The position numbers were made by a program, and so were the translations under genes. A model generated the notes under the pieces. The model saw only the letters and a list, made by a program, of their open reading frames with translations, was not told the DNA's origin and did no database searches. 10,361 bases of DNA from Euperipatoides rowelli (Eukaryota; Onychophora; Udeonychophora; Euonychophora; Peripatopsidae): the NCBI GenBank assembly GCA_003024985.2, contig PXIH01S0000231.1; one strand, written 5' to 3'. Below are positions 1-7,389 of the stretch, piece by piece. Each line of letters starts with the position of its first letter. The first letter of the stretch is position 1.

Positions 1-1154
1 AATGATTTTCTTGCATTATTAATAGCAATTTTTGCTGAGTTTCTTGCAGTTTTATAGAGATCATAGTTTGTCAGGGATTTATCTTGTTTATATTGATTAA
101 ATGCTTTTTTTTTATTTTTGATGTGCATAATAGTATTGTTATCAATCCATTTATATTTTCTCTTTTTCCTAAGAAAATCTCCGAATAAATTGTTACTTTT
201 TTTAAGTTTTATAGGTGCATCATCAATTGTATATTTAATTTGATTTATTAAATTGACATATAGAGAATCCAAATTATCACAGGTCAAAACATTATCTTCC
301 AGGTTAATTTCAACAAGTTTTTCCATCAACTTTATATAATTTATATTAGAATAGTCATAGTAATAACTGTTATATTGTTTATTTATTAAAGTAAGACTGG
401 GTAGTGGAGAAGAAATGTCAAGCTCTATTACAGAATGGTCACTCTTGCCAAGGGGTTCTTGAAATTCTATTTTATTAAGTATGTGTTTATTGGAAACAAT
501 AGCAAGGTCAAGCAGGAGGCTTTGTGAACCACGATGTCTAGTGTGGGTGTTAATTAACTGTGTTAAACCATGATATAACATTGCATCAATTAAGCCGCTA
601 CCGAAGTGATTTAGACCATAGTCAGAGATCATAAGCTTCCAATCAATATTGGGTATGTTCAAGTCACCTATGATCAATAACTCTTTGTCTTTTTCATTAG
701 AATAAAGCTGCATGCCATTTTTTATATTTTGTAGTAGAAGACATCATTGTCTTCTGAGTTATTTGGTGGATGATAGATATAACCCATGATTATAGATTTT
801 GTTTTATTAATATTCACATTAAACCAAAGAACTTCAATGTCATCCCCCAGAGGTGTAATATCTAAACAATTTGCACGAATTGAGTTGTGTATATATATAT
901 CATGACACCTCCGCCTTTTTTTTTCTGTCATATCTATGTATTGTATAGTCTTTAATATGATAGTGAGAATCTAAGTCAGATGGTTTTAACCATGTCTCTG
1001 TAATCAATAAAACTGAAGGATTGTTTAACAAGATGAAAGATTCTAATTCAAGAATTTTATTTGTTATGGATGAAGCGTTGGTAAAGCATATTTTAATTTC
1101 ATCTCTGGTATATATAGTTGGAGTCTTTGGTAAAACTCTGTGATCAGTTGGTTG
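1..1154 (-). pseudogene. LINE-A ORF2: APE-type endonuclease and start of the linker (frameshifted, partial)
   Basis: An exonuclease-endonuclease-phosphatase domain that would nick target DNA to prime reverse transcription. In order: ICFTNASS (about 1070-1093), TETWL at 987-1001 with the catalytic Glu at 996-998, HRYDR near 925-940, GGGVMIYI (about 895-915), EVLWFNVN with IYHPP (about 770-815), GDLN at 657-668 and SDH at 435-443. All key catalytic residues are present. The frame changes three times: at the A9 tract (916-924), at the TA tract (890-900) and at an A6 tract (718-723). It then returns to its starting frame. From about 717 the frame is open to position 1 and passes into the charged EN-RT linker. 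No ATG occurs in the first frame between the ORF1 stop and the catalytic Glu. RT is not in the window. Confidence 0.88.
890..924 (-). repeat. A9 homopolymer and TA tract inside LINE-A endonuclease
   Basis: A T9 run on the plus strand (916-924, A9 in the coding direction) and an alternating AT tract (890-900) lie about 15 bases apart. Each coincides with a reading-frame change: the conserved HRYDR block is in one frame, GGGVMIYI in a second and the following conserved sequence in a third. Slippage in these simple repeats, or base-calling error, is the likely cause of the breaks. Confidence 0.8.
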
Positions 1155-1211
1155 CTATGATTTGTATTTTATTTTTGCTTGAAGTGCTTTAATTTGGTTA
1201 AGGTATACTGG

Positions 1212-1406
1212 GCATTTATAATCATAAGAGGCATGGCAAGTGTCTAGTTGTAGACTTAGTTTTTCATTTTTTAAAATGCAATTATTGCAGCTTAATGTCT
1301 TATTTGGACAGCAGAAACTGTCATGATCTTTTTCAGCACAGCCCATGCAAATACTTGTATTTTTGCAGTTATTTTTTGTATGACCATATTCACTGCATCT
1401 ATAACA
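1212..1406 (-). other. CCHC zinc knuckles near the ORF1 C terminus
   Basis: Two consecutive nucleic-acid-binding knuckles fit C-x2-C-x4-H-x4-C exactly: CYRCSEYGHTKNNC at 1365-1406 and CMGCAEKDHDSFCC at 1308-1349. A third, irregular set follows (CNNC, then H and CP about 15 and 22 residues later) down to 1212. This double or triple knuckle close to the end of ORF1 is typical of gag-like ORF1 proteins in CR1, Jockey and R1-type LINEs, where it binds element RNA. All cysteines and histidines of the first two knuckles are intact. Confidence 0.9.
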
Positions 1407-2169
1407 ACGCATAACATTGAAGTATTCATATACCTTACAACTGCTCCAACCCACACTCAGCATGCCTTTCTCCATTATGTTATGAAAGGAGTTAGCATCA
1501 GTTTCTAAGATGGCCATATGTTTGTTCTTAAATTTCTTTACTATCTTTACATTTAGAACTGTATCTTTATCATTCAGATAACTATTTTGCTTTTATGTGT
1601 TTTTTTAATTCCTCAGGAGGAATGGGATCATCTATACCAATTAGTTTAACGTGAGGATTGAGAGGTCTGGGGATTTTGGAAGAGTAATTTTCACCAACCT
1701 TTTCCTCCAGAGCATTAAGCAATTTTGGAATATCTTGATTATTTGAACACGATATGACTACCCCACCATCTCTGATATTTTTTATGTTAGATATACCTAT
1801 ATTTATGTCAGATGGATTGATAGTTCTCAATATATCATCTCTAGTACTACTACAATTTTGTCTAACTTTTGGGAATACAATTATAACATCATTATAGATT
1901 TTTGAGGTAGTAGCTGCTGCATAACTTTTTGGTATTGTGACCTTTAATCTTGGTTAAATTTGAAAATCATCATTTAAAACCGTTTGTTTTATGGAAGTGA
2001 TTTCTTCACATAATTCATCCTTTAACTTGTTTATCTGTGTTGGAATCGCTGATATTTTATCACCTGAGATGATCTGTTTGGGCATTGATAATTCATCGTT
2101 TATTTTACTCAATTCGGCTTTAATGGAGGATTGTATTATTGATTTTAGTAGCGGTTCATTTTCTTTATC

Positions 2170-2328
2170 ACATTCATCACACAGCCATTTAAGGGAATTT
2201 ATAGATTTGATTACTTTGAGGTCAGAAGGTTTTATCTTGGCACAGTCAATATGGAACCATGCCCTGCACAGACCATCACAGCCGATACATTTATTATCAT
2301 CAGTGATAGATGATCTACACCCGCCGCA
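2170..2328 (-). other. PHD-type zinc finger in LINE-A ORF1
   Basis: Residues 141-193 of ORF1 carry C141-x2-C144, C154-x2-C157, C161-x4-H166-x2-C169 and C190-x2-C193, with the aromatic residues W164 and F165 just before H166 and W188 before C190. This is the C4HC3 layout of a PHD finger, with one extra cysteine. PHD fingers are known in ORF1 of some CR1-like LINEs; elsewhere the fold reads histone tails. The finger starts five residues after the 2A proline, so it would be the N-terminal domain of the released protein. Confidence 0.85.
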
Positions 2329-2340
2329 TGGACTCAATTG

Positions 2341-2364
2341 AGGGCCTGGATTCAACTCAATATC
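2341..2364 (-). other. 2A-like ribosome-skipping motif (D-I-E-L-N-P-G-P)
   Basis: Codons 129-136 of ORF1 read DIELNPGP and match the conserved 2A signature DxExNPGP exactly. A hydrophobic helix-like segment (IYLIMLLIGLFG) precedes it, as expected for a functional 2A. In characterised 2As the ribosome skips the Gly-Pro peptide bond, here between G135 and P136. That would release the 135-residue leader and start the downstream PHD/gag protein at proline. Such sequences are known near the N terminus of several APE-type non-LTR elements. Activity of this copy is inferred from the motif. Confidence 0.93.
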
Positions 2365-2748
2365 TCCGAACAAACCAATCAATAGCATTATCAAATAAAT
2401 ATTTGGGTTATGATTACAGAACAAAAGTTTGGGTTTTCTTTTAAATTTTTGAAGTTGATATGACTTATATTTGGTCCAGTGTGGTTTGTAATTAGTAGGA
2501 TTTATGAAATGATGTAACGTGGCAATTGACTCGTTATTTAACGTTAGCCCACCACGTGGACGGCCATGCTCCACATCAATGATATAACGACAAGGCAACA
2601 GACACATCAATGAAGATACTATTATGAAATCTTTTCCTATAGAAAGGAAAATACCATAGCATAAATTCCTTAAGTGTATATAAACAGTGGCGGTAATAAA
2701 ATGAATCAATGATGCAATGGCATAAGGGGAATTAGCCAATGACGCCAT

Positions 2749-4159
2749 CTTCTTACGAGTAGATCAAAATTAAAATCATAATCAATCCATCAATATATTA
2801 ATGAAAAACAGTCAAAAGCAAAAGCAGCAAACACAACAGATCATAAAGAGAAACATATAAAACTAATCCAAATGATATGAATTCACAAAAATTATAAATT
2901 TGAAAATATTGTCGGAGCTCAATCAGGAAGATGTGTACTCTCCACACATGCGCTATATAAATGTAGGCTACTCCAATTGATCAGCAAAGTAATTTATTCT
3001 TATTTTTTTTAATCAAAATGTAATGTTTAAAAATTTACTTTTCAAGTGAACAAGTGCCACAGAAGGCATATTTTTCTTCCCCAAACTTTAAAAAACGATT
3101 TTGCTTTTAAACGTTAATGGAAATGTTTTAACTTACATGGTGGTTCAAATTATCAAGAAATATGTTCACTAAAATGTTTTTTCAGATAATTCATTGCTTT
3201 TCTTTTTAAAAGAAGAGGAAAGGAATTATAATACAAAAGGTTAAATTTTATGTTGATACAATAATAAACTAAATCATTAAATTTAAAATCAAAATTTAAA
3301 TTATTTGGCTGAAGTTAAATTTCATTTGAAAATATTTTAATTTTTTTGCATGTAAAACAGTTGCCTATTTACACACTAATATTAAGGCTACTGTTTTCAT
3401 TTATTTATTTATAAATGATTTAATTTAGGCTACTTATGATGAAGTAACTGAGAACACTTATGGTGAAGCTATGGATTTTAATATTGAATTAAATATCCTA
3501 ATTAAAAATACTCGCAAATAAAACATTTATTATGAACTGCAACAACGCACATCTAGTAATGAAAATGGCATCCATAAAAAAAATCAACAGTATGGTAGAA
3601 GTTTGTAAGTACACTTTATCTAAAAATATACTAAAAATTAAAATTATTAATTAAAACCTGAAATATACAATTAAATTTTGTACTACTAATACCTATTGCA
3701 AAGTACAAAAAAAATATTCATGTGTAAAGTAAGGTGTTCAGGAAGGGTAACCTAGTGCTTAAAGATAAATTAAATATTACTTTTAATTGCTAATAAAATT
3801 CAAAATATGCTAGTCAAGTTCCAAATGTTGATTAGCAAAATGCTAATTGAAAATTAATAAGTAATTTGTGCCTTGTCATGATGTTTAGTACTAGTGGTAC
3901 AGGCAATATTCATCAGTTGAAAGTTTACATTTGTTTTTTTTGAACTCGGGAATAAAAATTACCACATAGATTGTTTTGAGTGTGACATTTATTTTATATT
4001 TAAAATTGATGAGTTATAGACAGAGTCCATGTTACTAACATTGAGGGTTGGAGTAATAAAAATATTTTCAAGATTTGCTTGTAACAGTCAGGTTAGATGT
4101 ATCTATGATATAATAATGGTTTGGGGTTTTATTTCTGTTTGTAGCATTCATAGTTGTTT
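2749..4159. other. AT-rich stretch without a recognisable gene
   Basis: About 1.4 kb of AT-rich DNA. The part nearest 2749 must include some LINE-A 5' UTR, which may reach about 2990. The slightly less AT-rich patch at 2900-2990 (around GGAGCTCAATCAGG and CTCCACACATGCGC) may belong to it. From 3000 to 4080 I see no coding signal on either strand, only short direct and inverted repeats such as ATTAGCA-AAA-TGCTAAT near 3832. From about 4160 down to 4080 a very weak continuation of the LINE-B endonuclease may exist but cannot be supported. Confidence 0.6.
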
Positions 4160-4803
4160 ATCTGTATTCAATGACCAAGCGATCACATTTTCCAATAGGA
4201 TCAAGCATATTTATATCGATGCACAGAAATTTGTTTCAGGTAATCACAAGGTCACGTAATAAGCTACTTTGATTTCTGAAACGTGTTTGTTGATTAATTA
4301 ACTGTGATAAGTCTTTATCCAGCATGAAATTCTATAACTTAGTCCCCAAATGGAATTCTTCATAATCAGATGTACATTGGTCTCAATTAATGTTTAGGCA
4401 AGTTAAAGTCCCCTAACAGCAAAAATTCCGAGTCTTGAATGGTGGAGAAAGAGGAGTAACCCCGAACTATGTCATCAAATAAATTAAGGTCTTCATCATA
4501 GGCTTTTGTTAGGTTGTTATCAGCCTCCAAACAATGGATAAGAACAGTACTATAAGAACAATTTAACCACAGCAATGAATAAGACTTTACCTGATATAAA
4601 GAGCAGTGCTGGAAATTAACAAAAATTGCTATCGGCAAAGTTTTCCCATAGTCTAAGTTTCTAAAGGCAAGTCGATAATTCTAGGGGCAGAACAAAAATG
4701 GGTTAGTAACTTATGTAAATTTTATAGGCTAAAAATATAAACTTACCAGGCTTATGTCAACCTCAGACTTAAAATCTGGACATCGGCTTCGTCCAGAGTT
4801 AAT
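4160..4803 (-). pseudogene. LINE-B: decayed APE-type endonuclease fragment of a CR1-like LINE
   Basis: Read from about 4800 downward, this is a second LINE endonuclease, different from LINE-A and more decayed. Recognisable pieces are SEVDISL just before 4747, then NYRLAFRNLD from 4680, IAIFVNF, SLLWLNC, and EFLLLGDFNLP with GDFN at 4402-4413. After a frame change come a QLINQQTRFR segment near 4275-4310 and SLLRDLVIT near 4250. Another frame change leads to PIGKCDRLVIE, where the catalytic SDH has become CDR (4179-4187). The frame from 4680 to 4390 is open for about 97 codons. A 66-bp intron-like block splits the domain. There is no RT downstream, so it is an isolated fragment and certainly inactive as an endonuclease. 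Confidence 0.78.
4681..4746 (-). other. Possible 66-nt spliceosomal intron inside the LINE-B endonuclease
   Basis: On the minus strand the block begins CTG|GTAAGT (donor at 4741-4746). It has an exact TACTAAC branch-point sequence at 4702-4708, whose branch A lies 22 nt from the 3' end, and it finishes with a pyrimidine-rich TTTTTGTTCTGCCCCTAG (acceptor 4681-4683). The block holds stops in frame. Removing it joins SEVDISL to NYRLAF in frame (phase 0), close to the SEVxIxxY spacing of related endonucleases with one extra residue. It could still be a chance resemblance or a small unrelated insertion. No transcript evidence is available here. Confidence 0.42.
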
Positions 4804-4819
4804 TTCTTTCCCCCCCACC

Positions 4820-5262
4820 CCACCATAATTTAATTGCATTATGGGGTTAAAATGCTCCCAGGCTTGGCCCATTTATTTCAATAGTTAATAAATCATCGAC
4901 TGTGGAGATATTTAATCGACTGCAACTATCCGTTTTTATTAAATTCACAGCACTAAATCTTCTTTCACATATTGATGTGCTTAATGGTAAAACGCTAAGA
5001 AAATATATTATTTTAAGCAAGTTTCTGTATTTATCACTAGGATCCAATTCTGATTCATTTTGAGTATTTGCATTTTCACAATTATTGGAAGTTCTAATAC
5101 TTTCATTAAATAATCTGTCCCATATTATCTTTAAAGTCTGTGTTTTCTTGTCTTTTGCCCACAACCTTTTAAGAACTAACTATATTCAGTTTGTAAATGA
5201 ATATCATCTACTTTTACTGAAAGTGGTAAATTTTTACAAATTGTTTTCAACTCTTGGACTCC
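4820..5262 (-). pseudogene. hAT-superfamily transposase, C-terminal dimerisation domain fragment
   Basis: The segment from 5164 to 4850 encodes the hAT C-terminal dimerisation region. Its core, LSTSICERRFSAVNLIKT (4931-4984), is followed by CSRL, then LLTIEINGPSLGAF. This matches the hAT family pattern P-[IVL]-S-[ST]-x-x-x-E-R-x-F-S with a later SRL and a final GP...F. It looks closest to the transposases related to vertebrate ZNF862/KIAA1586-type proteins, but that is family memory, not a search. Upstream, about 5180-5262, another frame encodes a plausible continuation (QELKTICKNLPLSV, then LQTEYS), so one frameshift separates the pieces. After GAF a TAA at 4847-4849 is followed by a possible tail containing AIKLWW. 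The BED finger and catalytic core are missing. No terminal inverted repeats were identified. Confidence 0.82.
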
Positions 5263-6385
5263 TGAGGACAATTAACTCATCATCCGAATCTGATTCATCT
5301 GGTATATTAATAGTACGGTATTAAAAATATCATTATTTTGTAAAACAGAATTGGTAAAAAATCACTAAATCTTTTAACAATATTCTGAATAAGATTATTT
5401 AATTATTTTTTTTATCATTTAAAGTTGATGCACTATTTTGTAAAAGTACATTTTTATAATTACGGTACCAGATTCAAAATTAAACAGATCCCATTAAGAG
5501 AATTGATCAAAAGTAGACATGAGTTGATCAAACCTGATCAAACAATTATACAATGATTTAACATGGAAAACATAGAATGTTTTTGTATGGGGGAGGGGCT
5601 GATACCCTGTAAGTCTCCCCCCCCCCCTCAAAAAAAAAATTGTACCCCAATTCTGGGGAAAATAAAGTTGAACAAACATGGAAAGTTATTGATCCAACCT
5701 GATAACGATGACGAAATGATTTTGTATAAAAAATATATATAAACATTTTGATTTTTAGAGAGGGGGCTAAAAGGACACCAAGTACTGTATATCAAAATAG
5801 AATTTTAAAAAAGCATATAAGTATATACTGTACATAGCCTATTCTTTATTATTAGGCTACATCATAAAAACATTCACAAATTTCAAATGCAATATCCATA
5901 ATGTTTATTAATTTTTTTGTAAAAGGGGATTTCACCCTTATTCATATTTTATTAAACAAACTTACCTACTCTTTTTAACTTCAATTGTCATCTTACAGAA
6001 CCAAAACTTTAGCACTTTACAATATTATTAGAAATTAAAAAGTTATAAACAGAACCACCAGGGAAAAGCAGGAAAAAAAAAGACGCCAACAAAGAATACA
6101 ACCAACTGCAATTCCCCAAAATAAATTTCACCAACATTTTTACTTCTTCATTTTTTAAACCACATGCAATCAGTAAATAACTGTGCTTCTCTTCTTTACC
6201 AATATACAAGCTCCCCCATAAATACCAGTTCTTTCCGACCCTCCTTTTCCCTAGCCCTCATATATTACTTTCTGTACAAACAAGGAGACATCCTGCTCAC
6301 TCCACTTATTAAACAACTTCATCTGAAGAAATTTGATATTTTGGAATCTATATTTCTGATTTAAAGAATTCAACAGGCCTTAACC
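5263..6385. other. Stretch without a recognisable gene
   Basis: AT-rich DNA between the hAT fragment and LINE-C. Short open frames on both strands have low-complexity, hydrophobic translations with no motif I can name. The part at 5263-5330 reads on the minus strand as an acidic DESDSDDEL segment that could be decayed hAT coding sequence. A G-rich block, a C11 run and an A10 run lie at 5589-5639. TGATCAA words are clustered at 5503-5540. Nothing else stands out. Confidence 0.55.
5589..5639. repeat. G5AG4 block, C11 run and A10 run
   Basis: A G-rich block at 5589-5598 (GGGGGAGGGG) is followed 18 bases later by an 11-base C run (5617-5627) and, after TCA context, a 10-base A run (5630-5639). 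The G and C blocks could pair as a hairpin, and the C run could form unusual structures. Homopolymers of this length are prone to replication slippage and to sequencing error. No element boundary can be assigned from them. Confidence 0.8.
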
Positions 6386-6653
6386 TTACCCCCTCAAAAA
6401 TTGCTTTAGGCTACATCTAATTAGCCATATCACTCTATATAGTGTAATTATCTGATATATAGCATTTTTTCTCTGAACTACCAGTTCAAACAACTCCTGA
6501 GTGCTTTTTTGGCATCAATTTAATATTCAATGCATCCTTCACTAATACTCTCAGTTCCCCAAAGAATGCACATTCAAACAATGTGTGATCAGCCGTCTCC
6601 TCCCCCGCACAGAAATCACATGCAATATCAATATTCATCCTATAGGCCTATTT
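6386..6653 (-). pseudogene. LINE-C ORF2 C-terminal CCHC finger and tail
   Basis: After an in-frame TAG at 6648-6650, the frame of the preceding piece continues as NIDIACDFCAGEETADHTLF and on to EC. This gives C-x2-C-x7-H-x4-C at 6570-6620, the classic zinc finger found after the RT of L1/R2-like elements. That frame ends at TGA 6486-6488. A neighbouring frame continues plausibly as AIYQIITLYRVIWLIR (about 6405-6465), resembling the 'iyqil.a...IW..R' tail of L1/Tx1-like ORF2, and stops at TAA 6386-6388. No poly(A) tract or microsatellite tail follows, so the 3' end is lost or not recognisable. Confidence 0.82.
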
Positions 6654-7389
6654 TTGATTAATAAATTTTGCAGAAGGAAAAAAGTAATAATGGGCCTTAA
6701 TAATAAAATTCACAGTTGAAGGTGTACCATATTTAAATATCTCCAATTTTCTAATTTTTTTGAAATTATGAAATGATGGTCTATATATTGGTATTTGAGT
6801 GATACCGTAAAACACTTTTGTAGATAATTTCATGATAGTATGCTACTAAGAACCTTAATAGCTTGTCTAATTGGCACTTTCCCAGGGAAACTCTTCAACA
6901 TTAAACCAACTACATTTGGTGGCGGTGTATCAGTTGGTTGAACTATGATTTTGTATCCATTACTTTCGCACAACGATATAAACCCATATGCTTTATTGTA
7001 CAATGCTATATTTTTATCAGCAAGACAATGCAGACCAACTCCTCCCATCTCGATTGGAAACTGCATTTTATCCTTTGACAATGGCGCACATTTGCAGCAA
7101 TTCTTATTTCACTAATAACATTTTTTGAAAACACCACATGTTGAGCAAAAAAATTCAGTTTGGTAAAAAAAAGGTACCGTATTCCATATTGCAATTTTTT
7201 GTAGAATTGAAAGTTTCTGATATTTCACAAAGATTAAGTTTGAATTCAGAAAATTTTTAAATCTATTTTGAATTTGATTCCTCACCTGAACTCCTGCAAA
7301 ATGGAAAGGATATCCTAAAAACGTTGTGGGAAACCGATCCCAAGCCCTCTTATGATACTGTTATCATATGGTCTAAATATAACTAATTT
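6654..7389 (-). pseudogene. LINE-C thumb and connection region
   Basis: Several frames carry pieces of the region after the palm. FLGYPFHFAGVQVRN (about 7275-7320) resembles the 'yLGy' block. LSILQKIAIWNTV (about 7180-7220) resembles the 'Ls..gK..i.n.v' block. The open piece 7081-6833 contains MQFPIEMGGVGLHCLADKN, which fits the 'p...GGlGl..l' block of L1-like ORF2. The open piece 6833-6651 follows in a different frame and contains TPSTVNFIIKAHYYF. The order is right and the frames shift at about 7085 and 6830. It is too diverged for finer assignment. Confidence 0.75.

Larger units (their letters stand above)
1..2748 (-). mobile_element. LINE-A: CR1-like non-LTR retrotransposon, 5' part, runs off the left edge
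   Basis: A contiguous minus-strand non-LTR retrotransposon. In order it reads ORF1 (leader, 2A motif, PHD finger, gag-like middle, CCHC knuckles) and then the APE-type endonuclease of ORF2. The reverse transcriptase should lie left of position 1. The 5' end survives, which is notable because most LINE copies are truncated there. The start codon at 2748 has a strong context (AAGAAGATGG). Over 2.7 kb I find only two in-frame stops (1954-1956 and 1155-1157) and four one-base-type frame changes, so the copy looks fairly young. The domain order fits CR1/L2-like elements of marine invertebrates, some of which are known to carry 2A sequences. The clade call is inference because the RT is not visible. 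The exact 5' boundary is unknown and may lie between 2750 and about 3000. Confidence 0.88.
1155..2748 (-). pseudogene. LINE-A ORF1: 2A, PHD finger and CCHC zinc-knuckle gag-like protein (broken)
   Basis: ORF1 of a LINE is expected to coat the element RNA. The first 264 codons (2748 to 1957) are open. Residues 1-55 contain two hydrophobic stretches, residues 98-107 are basic, residues 114-127 are hydrophobic, and the 2A motif occupies 128-136. A PHD-type finger spans 141-193 and a charged, possibly helical region follows. The frame meets TAA at 1954-1956, but the same frame stays open from 1953 to 1585 and encodes a gag-like segment containing GGVVISC. A one-base shift near 1582, in an AAAA run, leads into the last section (about 1581 to 1158). 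That section contains VGWSSCKVYEY, the CCHC knuckles and a terminal CPVYLNQ segment, and it ends at TAG 1155-1157. The breaks suggest this copy makes no full protein. Whether TAA 1954 is a mutation or a sequencing error cannot be told. An ATG at 2748 with a purine at -3 and G at +4 supports the chosen start. Confidence 0.85.

Noticed and set aside
1954-1956. TAA in ORF1 as a possible programmed readthrough site
   Set aside because: The downstream bases do not fit a known leaky context, and a single point mutation is the simpler explanation.
1991-2341. Plus-strand open frame of 116 codons
   Set aside because: It lies antisense to the 2A/PHD part of LINE-A ORF1, and its translation shows no domain. 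It is a shadow of the minus-strand coding sequence.
3000-4080. Searched for tRNA genes, SINE promoter boxes, CRISPR-like spaced repeats and host exons
   Set aside because: No cloverleaf, no A/B box pair, no regularly spaced repeats and no convincing exon was seen. Only AT-rich sequence with tiny hairpins is present.
4029-4259. Plus-strand open frame of 76 codons
   Set aside because: Overlaps the C-terminal part of LINE-B on the opposite strand and has low-complexity hydrophobic content without recognisable features.
5494-5746. Two overlapping minus-strand open frames
   Set aside because: They span the homopolymer region, have no motif and depend on C and A runs of uncertain length.
6009-6364. 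Small open frames on both strands
   Set aside because: Compositionally AT-driven, with no domain, no supporting context and no continuation in neighbouring frames.
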